From Foliamicus sp963666765 (lineage in GTDB: Bacteria; Pseudomonadota; Gammaproteobacteria; Steroidobacterales; Foliamicaceae), in assembly GCA_963666765.1 (NCBI GenBank), contig OY762933.1:1674001-1738000 (forward strand): DNA of 64,000 nt, written 5' to 3'. Below are positions 56,945-64,000 of the stretch, one piece after another. A program made the translations under genes and the position numbers. The notes below the pieces were generated by a model. That model had not been told where the DNA came from. It saw nothing but the letters and a program-made list of their open reading frames with translations, and searched no databases. Within the stretch, counting starts at the first letter, position 1. Each line of letters begins with the position of its first letter.

Positions 56945-57301
56945 TTACTTGCGGATGGGCCGGCGCGGCCCCTTGCGGGTGCGGGCGTTGGTGCGGCTGC
57001 GCTGGCCGCGAACCGGCAGCCCGCGCCGGTGGCGCAGTCCGCGGTAGCAGCCCAGGTCCATCAGGCGCTTGACGTTCATGGAGTTCTCGCGCCTCAGGTC
57101 GCCTTCGAGCTGGAAGCGCGCCACGCAGGAGCGGATGCGCTCGATCTCGGGCTCGTCCAGGTCCTTGACCTGCACGTCGGGCGTTACGTTGGCAAGCTCG
57201 CAGATCTCCAGGGCACGGGCGGGGCCGATGCCGAAGATATGCGTAAGCGCGACCCGCACGTGCTTGTACACGGGCACGTTGATGCCGGCGATGCGAGCCA
57301 T
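56945..57301 (-). CDS. rpsM: 30S ribosomal protein S13
   Basis: 118 residues. MARIAGINVPVYKHVRVALTHIFGIG start, CYRGLRHRRGLPVRGQRSRTN in the C-terminal part and a basic tail RKGPRRPIRK. It binds the 30S head near tRNA. It follows rpmJ by one base. Confidence 0.97.
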   Translation of the reverse strand: MARIAGINVPVYKHVRVALTHIFGIGPARALEICELANVTPDVQVKDLDEPEIERIRSCVARFQLEGDLRRENSMNVKRLMDLGCYRGLRHRRGLPVRGQRSRTNARTRKGPRRPIRK

Positions 57302-57302
57302 G

Positions 57303-57416
57303 TCAGCCCTGCCTCTGCTTGTGCCGCGGGTCGGTGCACAGGACCCTGAGCACACCCTTGCGCCGCACGATCTTGCAGTTGCGGCAGATCTTCTTAACCG
57401 ATGCGCGTACTTTCAT
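57303..57416 (-). CDS. rpmJ: 50S ribosomal protein L36 (zinc form)
   Basis: 37 residues: MKVRASVKKICRNCKIVRRK, then GVLRVLCTDPRHKQRQG. Zinc ligands Cys11, Cys14, Cys27 and His32 are all present, so this is the zinc-binding version. It sits between secY and rpsM as in E. coli. Confidence 0.96.
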   Translation of the reverse strand: MKVRASVKKICRNCKIVRRKGVLRVLCTDPRHKQRQG

Positions 57417-57450
57417 ATGCCTGCATCTCCTTCAAGCCATGTCCCGGCGC

Positions 57451-58800
57451 TCATCGCAGGCCCTTGCGCCCGTAGGAGCCGAGATTGGCTTTTTTCATCA
57501 GGCCCTCGTACTGGTGCGACATCATGTGCGCCTGCAACTGGGCCAGGAAATCCATGGTGACCACCACCATGATGAGCAGCGAGGTGCCGCCGAAATAGAA
57601 CGGCACCTGCCATTGCATGATCAGAAACTCGGGCATCAGGCACACGCCGGTGATGTAGATGCCGCCCCACAGCGTGATGCGGGTGAGCACCCGGTCGATG
57701 TAGTTGGCGGTCTGCTGACCGGGGCGTATGCCCGGGATAAAGGCGCCGGAGCGCTGCAGGTTTTCGGCGGTGTCGCGCGCGTTGAACACCAGGGCGGTGT
57801 AGAAGAACGCGAAAAACATGATCAGCGCGCCGTACATCATCACGTAGATGGGCTGGCCCGGCGACAGCCGCGCGCCCAGGGTCTGCAGCCAGCTGAAACC
57901 CTCGGCCTGGCCGAACCAGGAGGCCAGCGTGGCCGGGAACAGGATGATGCTGCTGGCGAAGATCGGCGGGATCACGCCCGACATGTTGAGCTTGAACGGC
58001 AGGTGGCTGGACTGGCCGGCATACATGCGCCGGCCCTGCATGCGTTTGGCGTAGTTGACGGGAATGCGCCGCTGGGCGCGCTCCACGAACACCACGAAAG
58101 CCGTTACGGCCAGGATCAGCAGCATCAGGATCAGCGCGAAGGCGCCGTTCAGTTCGCCGGTACTCACGAGTTGCAGGGTGCCGCCGAAGGCCGAGGGCAG
58201 CCCGGCCAGGATGCTGGCCAGGATGATCATGGAAATGCCGTTGCCGATGCCGCGCTCGGTGATCTGCTCGCCCAGCCACATCAGGAACACGGTGCCGGTG
58301 GTGAGCGTGATCGCCGCGGTCAGCACGAAGCCGGGGCCGGGGTTGATGACCACGCCCTGCCCCTGCAGCGCCACCGACATGGCGATGGACTGGAAGGCGG
58401 CCAGGATGACGGTGAAATAGCGGGTGTACTTAACGATCTGGCGGCGGCCGGCCTCGCCCTCCTTGCGGAGCGCGGCCAGCGTGGGAACGACCACTCCCGC
58501 CAGCTGCATGATGATCGACGCGGAGATGTAGGGCATGATGCCCAGCGCGAAAATGGACAGCCGCTCCAGCGCGCCGCCGGAGAACATGTTCATCATGCTC
58601 AGGATGGTGCCTTCCTGCTGCATGAAGAACTGGGCGAGCGCCTCGGGATCGACGCCGGGCACCGGGATGAAGGCGCCGATGCGGTACACGACCAGCGCGC
58701 CGGCCAGAAACAGCAGGCGCTTGCGCAGGTCGCCGAAGCGCGTGGCCTCGCCCAGCGCCGCGGCCGGGTTGAAGGCGCCGGCCTGTCCGCGCCGCGCCAT
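57451..58800 (-). CDS. secY: preprotein translocase subunit SecY
   Basis: 449 residues, ten TM helices. Key segments: FLAGALVVYRIGAFIPVPG (TM1), the plug region, NGISMIILASILAGLPSA, and cytosolic loop 5 VNYAKRMQGRRMYAGQSSHLPFKLN. TM10 and the tail end SYGRKGLR. Central channel of Sec export in the inner membrane. ATG overlaps the rplO stop by one base (TGATG). Confidence 0.97.
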   Translation of the reverse strand: MARRGQAGAFNPAAALGEATRFGDLRKRLLFLAGALVVYRIGAFIPVPGVDPEALAQFFMQQEGTILSMMNMFSGGALERLSIFALGIMPYISASIIMQLAGVVVPTLAALRKEGEAGRRQIVKYTRYFTVILAAFQSIAMSVALQGQGVVINPGPGFVLTAAITLTTGTVFLMWLGEQITERGIGNGISMIILASILAGLPSAFGGTLQLVSTGELNGAFALILMLLILAVTAFVVFVERAQRRIPVNYAKRMQGRRMYAGQSSHLPFKLNMSGVIPPIFASSIILFPATLASWFGQAEGFSWLQTLGARLSPGQPIYVMMYGALIMFFAFFYTALVFNARDTAENLQRSGAFIPGIRPGQQTANYIDRVLTRITLWGGIYITGVCLMPEFLIMQWQVPFYFGGTSLLIMVVVTMDFLAQLQAHMMSHQYEGLMKKANLGSYGRKGLR

Positions 58801-59240
58801 CAGTCTTTCTCCCCGCCCTCGACGGAGCCGCCGGCGGCTTCGATCGCCTTGCGCGCCCCCGCGGTAGCCGCGATGCCTACCAGCTTGACGGGCTTGCTGA
58901 TTTCGCCGCTCAGGAACACCTTGGCGGCGCGCGTGTCGAAGCGCGCCAGACCCCGTTCCTTGAGCAGCGCCAGGTCCACCGTCTTCTCACCCAGGCCCGC
59001 GATCTCGCCGGTGCGGACGCGCGCGGTGTAGCGGGCGGTGCGTGACGCGAAGCCGACCTTGGGCAGGCGGCGATGCAGCGGCATCTGGCCGCCCTCGAAA
59101 CCGCGCCTGACGCCGGACCCGGAGCGCGAGCCCTGGCCCTTGTGGCCGCGGCCGGCGGTCTTGCCGCCGCCGGCCGATGCGCCGCGCCCAACGCGCTTGC
59201 GGCGCCTGCGCCCGCCGGGTTGCGAAAGGGAGTTCAGCAT
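58800..59240 (-). CDS. rplO: 50S ribosomal protein L15
   Basis: 146 residues. N-terminal glycine/arginine-rich extension (GGRRRRKRVGRGASAGGGKT, GRGHKGQGSRSG) and the L18e/L15 domain (FEGGQMPLHRRLPKVGF). Start and stop both overlap neighbours by one base. Confidence 0.96.
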   Translation of the reverse strand: MLNSLSQPGGRRRRKRVGRGASAGGGKTAGRGHKGQGSRSGSGVRRGFEGGQMPLHRRLPKVGFASRTARYTARVRTGEIAGLGEKTVDLALLKERGLARFDTRAAKVFLSGEISKPVKLVGIAATAGARKAIEAAGGSVEGGEKD

Positions 59241-59437
59241 CAGTCGAGCTCCCTCACGTCGAGCATGTACGAGACCTTGCGCACCATGCCGAGGTTCTCG
59301 GGCGTGGCGGGCACGGTCACGGTCTGGTGCAGGCGCCTCAAGCCCAGGCCGCGCACGCAGGCCTGGTGCTTGCGCAGCCGGCCGTGCAGGCTGCGCTTGA
59401 GCGTGATCTCGACGCTTTTCTGCTTCGCCTTCGCCAT
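59240..59437 (-). CDS. rpmD: 50S ribosomal protein L30
   Basis: 65 residues. VEITLKRSLHGRLRKHQACV and LGLRRLHQTVTVPATPENLG match L30. Start at 59437 directly after the rpsE stop. Present in bacteria with the standard spc operon order. Confidence 0.94.
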   Translation of the reverse strand: MAKAKQKSVEITLKRSLHGRLRKHQACVRGLGLRRLHQTVTVPATPENLGMVRKVSYMLDVRELD

Positions 59438-59439
59438 GG

Positions 59440-59940
59440 TCAGCTCACGATCTCCTTGACGGACTTGCCGCGGATCCGGGCGACCTGGCCCGGTGAGCGC
59501 GCCTCGTGCAGCGCCTTGACGGTGGCGCGCACCACGTTGATGGGGTTGCGCGAGCCGTACGACTTGGCCAGCACGTTGCGCACGCCGCAACATTCGAAGA
59601 CCGCGCGCATGGCGCCGCCGGCGATGATGCCGGTGCCCTCGGCGGCCGGCTGCATGTACACCTTGGTGGCGCCGTGGCGCCCGGTCATGGCGTAGTGCAG
59701 CGTGCCGCGGCGCAGCTTTACGGGCTTCATCTCGACGCGCGCCTGGGCCAGCGACTTCTGGATCGCCAGCGGCACTTCGCGGGCCTTGCTGTGGCCGAAG
59801 CCGACCTGTCCGCCGCCGTCGCCGACCACGGTCAGCGCGGTGAAGCCGAACTGCCGGCCGCCCTTGACCACCTTGGCCACGCGGTTGACATGCACCAGCT
59901 TTTCCAGCAGGTCTTCGCGGGTGTCGTTATCGTTCGCCAT
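59440..59940 (-). CDS. rpsE: 30S ribosomal protein S5
   Basis: 166 residues. VHVNRVAKVVKGGRQFGFTA (double-stranded RNA-binding domain), VGFGHSKAREVPLAI and PAAEGTGIIAGGAMRAVFE are S5 hallmarks. The C-terminus ARIRGKSVKEIVS is usual. Spectinomycin-loop region KVVKGGRQ has no change visible by eye. Confidence 0.97.
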   Translation of the reverse strand: MANDNDTREDLLEKLVHVNRVAKVVKGGRQFGFTALTVVGDGGGQVGFGHSKAREVPLAIQKSLAQARVEMKPVKLRRGTLHYAMTGRHGATKVYMQPAAEGTGIIAGGAMRAVFECCGVRNVLAKSYGSRNPINVVRATVKALHEARSPGQVARIRGKSVKEIVS

Positions 59941-59955
59941 GATTCGCGTTTCTCG

Positions 59956-60309
59956 CTAAAAATCCAGCCCGGCCTTGCGCGCGGCGTCGGCCAGCGCCTT
60001 GATCCGCCCGTGATAGCGGAAGCCCGAGCGGTCGAAGGCGACGGCCTTGAAGCCGGCCTCGACGGCCTTTTCGGCAAGCTGCCTGCCCACTTCCCTGGCG
60101 GCCTTCACGTTGCCGGTGTACTTGACCTCGCCGCGCAGCCTGAGCGTCGAAGCCGACACCAGCACCTTGCCGTCGCCGGGCTCGATGAGCTGGGCGTAGA
60201 TGTGCCGGGGCGTGCGGTGCACGCTGAGCCTCGGCCGGCCGAGCCGGGCGATGCGTCCGCGCGTCTTGCGGGCGCGGCGGGCGCGGGCGATTCTCTTGTC
60301 GATGGTCAT
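59956..60309 (-). CDS. rplR: 50S ribosomal protein L18
   Basis: 117 residues. RLGRPRLSVHRTPRHIYAQLI and the C-terminal FDRSGFRYHGRIKALADAAR are L18 signatures. Binds 5S rRNA. ATG at 60309. Confidence 0.96.
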   Translation of the reverse strand: MTIDKRIARARRARKTRGRIARLGRPRLSVHRTPRHIYAQLIEPGDGKVLVSASTLRLRGEVKYTGNVKAAREVGRQLAEKAVEAGFKAVAFDRSGFRYHGRIKALADAARKAGLDF

Positions 60310-60324
60310 ATCGCTACACCCCGC

Positions 60325-60858
60325 CTACTTCTTCTTCGCTTCCTTCAGGCGCAACTGCTCGCCCCTGTAGCGCACGCCCTTGCCCTTGTAGGGTTCCGGC
60401 GGACGCAGGGCGCGGATTTCCGCGGCGGTCTGGCCGACAAGCTGGCGGTTGATGGATTCGAGGACGATTTCGGTCTGGGAAGGCGTCTTCACCGACACCT
60501 TGTCCGCCACCTGATATTCGACCGGGTGCGAAAAACCGAGCTGCAGCGCCACCTTGCTGCCCTTGGCCTCGGCGCGATAGCCGGTGCCGACGAGCTGCAG
60601 GCGCCGCTCGAAGCCCTGGCTGACGCCGGTGAACAGGTTGCGCACCAGGGCGCAGGTGGTGCCGGTCATGCTGCGCGCCAGGCGCGAACCGGAGCGCGGG
60701 GCTACCGACACGGCGCCGTCGTCGAGCTTCATCTCGATCTCGCTGTGGACGGCCATCGAGTCCTCGCCTTTCGGCCCCCTGGCCGTGAGCATGCCGTTGG
60801 CCAGACTGGCGCTTACGCCGTCGGGAACGGGAATCGGTCGTTTGGCCAGGCGGGACAT
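60325..60858 (-). CDS. rplF: 50S ribosomal protein L6
   Basis: 177 residues. MSRLAKRPIPVPDGVSASLA start; LQLGFSHPVEYQVADKVSVK and LRPPEPYKGKGVRYRGE near the C-terminus are diagnostic. Two-fold repeated L6 domain. Confidence 0.97.
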   Translation of the reverse strand: MSRLAKRPIPVPDGVSASLANGMLTARGPKGEDSMAVHSEIEMKLDDGAVSVAPRSGSRLARSMTGTTCALVRNLFTGVSQGFERRLQLVGTGYRAEAKGSKVALQLGFSHPVEYQVADKVSVKTPSQTEIVLESINRQLVGQTAAEIRALRPPEPYKGKGVRYRGEQLRLKEAKKK

Positions 60859-60861
60859 GGT

Positions 60862-61260
60862 TCAGCTCACGATGCAGAGCACTTCGCCGCCCTGCCCGGC
60901 CGCGCGCGACTCGCGGTCGCTCATTACGCCCCTGGAAGTGGAAATCACGGCCACGCCCAGGCCGCCCATCACCCGCGGCAGATCGTCGGCGCGGCGATAG
61001 ATCCTCAAACCGGGGCGGGAGGAGCGCTCCAGCCGGCGGATGACAGGTTCGCCCTCCACGTACTTGAGTTCGATGCGCAGGGTGCGCTCGGGCCCGGGCT
61101 CGCCGCTGGTTTCGTAGCCCTCGATGTAGCCCTCGGACTGAAGCACCCGCGCGATGGACTCCTTGATCCTGGATCCGGGCATGGACACGTTGTCGTGCAG
61201 CGCGCTCTGCGCGTTGCGGATGCGCGTCAGCATGTCCGAAATGGGGTCTTGCATGCTCAT
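60862..61260 (-). CDS. rpsH: 30S ribosomal protein S8
   Basis: 132 residues from ATG 61260 (61254 possible). DPISDMLTRIRNAQSA start and GVAVISTSRGVMSDREARs-like ending (STSRGVMSDRESRAAGQGGE). In E. coli S8 regulates the spc operon by binding mRNA. Confidence 0.97.
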   Translation of the reverse strand: MSMQDPISDMLTRIRNAQSALHDNVSMPGSRIKESIARVLQSEGYIEGYETSGEPGPERTLRIELKYVEGEPVIRRLERSSRPGLRIYRRADDLPRVMGGLGVAVISTSRGVMSDRESRAAGQGGEVLCIVS

Positions 61261-61271
61261 GCGGGCACCGC

Positions 61272-61577
61272 CTACCAGGACGCCTTGCTCACGCCGGGGA
61301 TGTTGCCGAACATGGTCTCTTCGCGAAGCTTGTTGCGGCTCAATCCGAATTTCTTGAAATAGCCGCGCGGGCGGCCGGTGATTGCGCAACGGTTGCGCAG
61401 CCGCACCGGGCTGGAGTCGCGCGGCAGGCGCTGAAGCGCTTGCAGCGCATCGGCCAGGTCGTCGGGACTCGTGGAGCGGTCGGCGATGATGCGCTTGAGC
61501 TCCACGCGGCGCTCACGGTAGCGCTCCACCGTGCGCTGGCGCTTCTTCTCGCGTTCCACCATGCTCTTCTTGGCCAT
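61272..61577 (-). CDS. rpsN: 30S ribosomal protein S14 (zinc-independent form)
   Basis: 101 residues. MAKKSMVEREKKRQRTVERY start, RCAITGRPRGYFKKFGLSRN ending; no CxxC pairs, so the long zinc-free form usual in proteobacteria. Confidence 0.97.
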   Translation of the reverse strand: MAKKSMVEREKKRQRTVERYRERRVELKRIIADRSTSPDDLADALQALQRLPRDSSPVRLRNRCAITGRPRGYFKKFGLSRNKLREETMFGNIPGVSKASW

Positions 61578-61581
61578 GCGC

Positions 61582-62121
61582 TTACCTCTTGAAGGGGAAT
61601 TTGAATTCATCGAGCAGGGCGCGGCCCTGTTCGTCGTTCACCGCCGTCGTGGTGATGGCGATATCGAGGCCGCGGATGACGTCGATGTTGTCGTAGTTGA
61701 TTTCGGGAAAAATGATCTGCTCGGTCACGCCGATGCTGTAGTTGCCGCGACCGTCGAAGGACTTGGGGTTCAGCCCCCGGAAGTCGCGGATCCGCGGGAT
61801 GGCCACGTTGACCAGGCGCTCCACGAAGTCGTACATGCGCGATCGGCGCAGCGTGACCTTGCAGCCGACGGGGAAGCCCTCGCGCAGCTTGAACGCCGCC
61901 ACGGACTGGCGCGCGTGGGTAATCACGGCGCGCTGGCCGGCGATGAGCGTCAGGTCCTCCGCGGCCTTCCTGACCACGCCGCGGTCGCTGGCGCCTTCGC
62001 CCACGCCCATGTTGAGCGTGATCTTGGTCAGCTTCGGCACCTGCATGGGATTGCTCAGGCCCAGGCGCTCCTTCAGGCGGGGCGCCATTTCGGTGCGGTA
62101 GGTCTGTTCCAGCGCGCTCAT
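61582..62121 (-). CDS. rplE: 50S ribosomal protein L5
   Basis: 179 residues. VPKLTKITLNMGVGEGASDR, KLREGFPVGCKVTLRRSRMY and GVTEQIIFPEINYDNID fit L5. ATG overlaps the rplX stop (ATGA). Confidence 0.97.
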   Translation of the reverse strand: MSALEQTYRTEMAPRLKERLGLSNPMQVPKLTKITLNMGVGEGASDRGVVRKAAEDLTLIAGQRAVITHARQSVAAFKLREGFPVGCKVTLRRSRMYDFVERLVNVAIPRIRDFRGLNPKSFDGRGNYSIGVTEQIIFPEINYDNIDVIRGLDIAITTTAVNDEQGRALLDEFKFPFKR

Positions 62122-62438
62122 ACGGTGTCGATGACCTCGCCGTCACTCTTGAAGTAACGCACGCGCTGACCTTCGGCCAGCGTCTTGACGCCCACCCGGT
62201 CGCCCTGCTCGGTAACGGGGTTGTAGAGCGCCACGTTGGAAACGTGCAGCGGACGCTCTTCCTCGACGATGCCGCCGGGCTGGTTCTGCTGCGGGTTGGG
62301 CTTGCGGTGCTTGCGCACCAGGTTCACGTTCTCGATCAGCACGCGGTCGTTGCCGACCAGGCGCGTGACGACGCCGCGGGCGCCGCGGTTGCTGCCCGTG
62401 ACAACGATGACTTCGTCGCCGGTCTTCAGCCGCTTCAT
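62118..62438 (-). CDS. rplX: 50S ribosomal protein L24
   Basis: 106 residues. KOW motif GDEVIVVTGSNRGARGVVTR at the N-terminus, ENVNLVRKHRKPNPQQNQPG in the middle. Initiates 50S assembly. Confidence 0.96.
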   Translation of the reverse strand: MKRLKTGDEVIVVTGSNRGARGVVTRLVGNDRVLIENVNLVRKHRKPNPQQNQPGGIVEEERPLHVSNVALYNPVTEQGDRVGVKTLAEGQRVRYFKSDGEVIDTV

Positions 62439-62442
62439 GACG

Positions 62443-62811
62443 CTACAGCACCTCCGGGGCGAGGGAGACGATCTTCATGAAGCGGGCGGTGCGCAGTTCG
62501 CGGGTGACGGGGCCGAAAATACGCGTGCCCACCGGCTCCAGGCGCGGATTCAGGAGCACGGCGGCATTGCCGTCGAAGCGGATCAGCGAGCCGTCGGGCC
62601 GCCGCACACCGCTGCGGGTGCGCACTACAACGGCGTGATACAGCTCGCCCTTGCGCACTCGCCCGCGCGGAACCGAATCCTTGACGGTGACGCGGATGAC
62701 ATCGCCGATGCGCGCATAGCGCCGGCGCGATCCGCCCAGCACCTTGATGCATTGCAGCTTCCTCGCGCCGGAGTTGTCGGCCGCGCTCAATACGGTTTGG
62801 GCTTGAATCAT
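62443..62811 (-). CDS. rplN: 50S ribosomal protein L14
   Basis: 122 residues. MIQAQTVLSAADNSGARKLQ start and VFGPVTREL-type ending (RIFGPVTRELRTARFMKIVS). Highly conserved; four bases separate it from rplX. Confidence 0.97.
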   Translation of the reverse strand: MIQAQTVLSAADNSGARKLQCIKVLGGSRRRYARIGDVIRVTVKDSVPRGRVRKGELYHAVVVRTRSGVRRPDGSLIRFDGNAAVLLNPRLEPVGTRIFGPVTRELRTARFMKIVSLAPEVL

Positions 62812-62826
62812 GACCGCCGGTCCCCA

Positions 62827-63087
62827 CTACTCGCTGCTGCTCCCGTCCGCGCGCCTGAGCACGCGCACCAGCCTCCAGGATTTGCGGCGCGACACGGGCC
62901 GGCCCTCGGCGATGGCGATGAGATCGCCTTCGCGCGAGGTGTTGTCCTCGTCGTGAATGAGCATGCGCGTGGTGCGCCGCACGTATTTGCCGTACATGGG
63001 ATGCTTGACCAGGCGCTCGACGGCCACCCGCCGGGTCTTGTCCGATCCGCCGGACAGAACCCGGGCCGTGCGTTCCGAGGCGCTCAT
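62827..63087 (-). CDS. rpsQ: 30S ribosomal protein S17
   Basis: 86 residues. VAVERLVKHPMYGKYVRRTT and DEDNTSREGDLIAIAEGRPV then SRRKSWRLVRVL are S17. ATG overlaps the rpmC stop (ATGA). Confidence 0.96.
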   Translation of the reverse strand: MSASERTARVLSGGSDKTRRVAVERLVKHPMYGKYVRRTTRMLIHDEDNTSREGDLIAIAEGRPVSRRKSWRLVRVLRRADGSSSE

Positions 63088-63302
63088 GATCCGGAGGGCG
63101 CGGACGCCCTCTCTCCTGACGCGGCCTCGCGCATGATGGTCTTGAGCCGGGCCACGTCGCGGCGCAGCTCGCGGTGGCGATGCACCCGCGCCTCCTGCCC
63201 CGTGGCCTGGCTCAGGCGCATCTGCAACTGCTCGCGCCTGAGCTCGACAAGCCGCTGCCTGAGCCCGGCTGCATCCATTTCCCTGAGTTCGGAAGCCTTC
63301 AT
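63084..63302 (-). CDS. rpmC: 50S ribosomal protein L29
   Basis: 72 residues. MKASELREMDAAGLRQRLVE and LRREQLQMRLSQATGQ are typical of L29. The last ~8 codons (ERASAPSGS) are encoded by a palindromic repeat (GAGGGCGCGGACGCCCTC), giving a C-terminal extension. It overlaps rplP and rpsQ by 4 bases each. Confidence 0.95.
   Translation of the reverse strand: MKASELREMDAAGLRQRLVELRREQLQMRLSQATGQEARVHRHRELRRDVARLKTIMREAASGERASAPSGS
63090..63116. repeat. palindromic repeat at the 3' end of rpmC
   Basis: GGAGGGCGCGGACGCCCTCTCTCC, the single-hairpin form of the dispersed repeat, inside the coding end of rpmC in the ribosomal operon. Confidence 0.6.
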
Positions 63303-63712
63303 TGCAGTTGCCTGTGTACGAATGCGGTATCGACCGGCAGCTTGGAGGACGCCAGCCGGAAGGCCTCGCGGGCCAGCGGCTCGGGCACGCCCTCGATCTC
63401 GTAGAGCAGGCGGCCGGGCTGCACCAGCGCGACCCAGTACTCGACGTTGCCCTTGCCCTTGCCCTGGCGCACTTCCAGCGGCTTCTGGGTGATGGGCTTG
63501 TCCGGAAAAATACGAATCCACACCTTGCCGCCGCGGCGAACGTGGCGGGTCAGCGCGCGCCGCGCCGCCTCGATCTGGCGGGCGGTGATGCGGCCGCGCG
63601 TGGTGGCCTTGAGGCCGTATTCGCCGAAGGCGACGAAATTGCCGCGCTGGGCCAGGCCGCGGTTGCGGCCCTTGTGCATCTTGCGATACTTGGTGCGCTT
63701 GGGCTGCATCAT
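63299..63712 (-). CDS. rplP: 50S ribosomal protein L16
   Basis: 137 residues. MQPKRTKYRKMHKGRNRGLA start; GRITARQIEAARRALTRHVR and RIFPDKPITQKPLEVRQGKG are L16 signatures. Two adjacent ATGs (63712, 63709); the first overlaps the end of rpsC. Confidence 0.97.
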   Translation of the reverse strand: MMQPKRTKYRKMHKGRNRGLAQRGNFVAFGEYGLKATTRGRITARQIEAARRALTRHVRRGGKVWIRIFPDKPITQKPLEVRQGKGKGNVEYWVALVQPGRLLYEIEGVPEPLAREAFRLASSKLPVDTAFVHRQLQ

Positions 63713-64000
63713 GACGGCGTTGCCTCGGTTGCGGGCGCGGCCTCCGTGGCAGCGGGCGCTTCGGGCGCGGGCTCCGCGGCGGCGGACGCCTTGGGCGCAG
63801 GCTCCGCGGCGGCGGGCGCTTCGGGCGCGGCCTCCGCGGCGGCAGGCGCTTCGGGCGCGGGCTCCGCGGCGGCAGGCGCCTTGGGCGCGGCGGGCGCCTT
63901 GGCGGTGGGCGCGTCCTGCGGGGCGGTTTTCTCGCCGCGGAAGATCCATACCTTCACGCCCACCACGCCGTAGGTGGTGAACGCTTCGGCCAGGCCGTAG
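63709..64000 (-). CDS. rpsC: 30S ribosomal protein S3, C-terminal part (runs off the window)
   Basis: Reads YGLAEAFTTYGVVGVKVWIF then RGEK, the end of the conserved S3 fold, followed by an unusual tail of about 70 residues made of imperfect Ala/Pro/Glu repeats (AEPAPEAPAA-like). E. coli S3 has only a short basic tail there. The tail is encoded by a tandem GC-rich repeat (63740-63900). The N-terminal part lies outside the window. Confidence 0.93.
   Translation of the reverse strand, partial: YGLAEAFTTYGVVGVKVWIFRGEKTAPQDAPTAKAPAAPKAPAAAEPAPEAPAAAEAAPEAPAAAEPAPKASAAAEPAPEAPAATEAAPATEATPS

Overview
The window is about 64 kb of GC-rich bacterial chromosome, very probably from a gammaproteobacterium (a betaproteobacterium is possible). 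The best evidence is the ribosomal block at the right end: secY is followed directly by rpmJ and rpsM with no adk between them, and rpsD lies between rpsK and rpoA, which is the gamma/beta arrangement. A TonB-dependent receptor, an RND pump and type I secretion genes also show a Gram-negative cell. No rRNA, tRNA or CRISPR array was found.

Layout. 1-6.5 kb: SAM methyltransferase, TonB receptor, APH-fold kinase, XdhC. 6.5-20.9 kb: a metabolic stretch with a 2-oxoacid dehydrogenase operon (E1alpha-E1beta-E2-gpmA-gamma carbonic anhydrase, minus strand), moaC-mobA-folE-MaoC (plus strand), tesB, leuC/leuD, a CoA-transferase and an acetoacetate-decarboxylase-like gene. 21.1-26.1 kb: a type I secretion operon (88-aa protein, ABC transporter, HlyD, TolC). 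26.3-36.9 kb: an accessory island with an AbiEii-type nucleotidyltransferase pair, a VapBC-type pair, a partly duplicated vapC, an ATPase, an IS21 helper relic, membrane-anchored coiled-coil proteins, and two inverted copies of a two-gene module (3-TM protein with an OmpA-like tail plus a DUF2235 Ser-Asp-His hydrolase). 37-43.6 kb: one 2211-residue cadherin-repeat surface protein, a plausible substrate of the type I system. 44-53.6 kb: ychF, pth, rplY, an RND pump and its adaptor, an MBL hydrolase and an NSS transporter. 53.8-54.5 kb: a second vapBC. 54.5-64 kb: the S10/spc/alpha ribosomal block from rplQ back to a partial rpsC, all on the minus strand.

Three kinds of repeat cut across this layout. 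(1) A double-hairpin palindromic repeat (GAAGGCG-TCT-CGCCTTC and GAGGGCG-GGA-CGCCCTC) sits in at least fifteen places, mostly between genes, but also in frame inside the E2, TolC, Pth and L29 genes. (2) A 166-bp MITE-like element with 17-bp terminal inverted repeats is present twice (164/166 identical); one copy supplies the stop codon of tolC and the other lies inside the 5' part of the RND adaptor gene. (3) A small family of coiled-coil/one-TM proteins (three intact, one chimeric) has internal 27-bp or 39-bp tandem repeats. Each intact member carries the same promoter layout (TTGACR-N18-TATAAG), a leader able to form a hairpin, and GGAG exactly 7 nt before ATG; one copy sits between leuC and leuD.

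The best candidates for something undescribed are the duplicated OmpA-like/DUF2235 module in the island, and the coiled-coil family that seems to travel with its own promoter.
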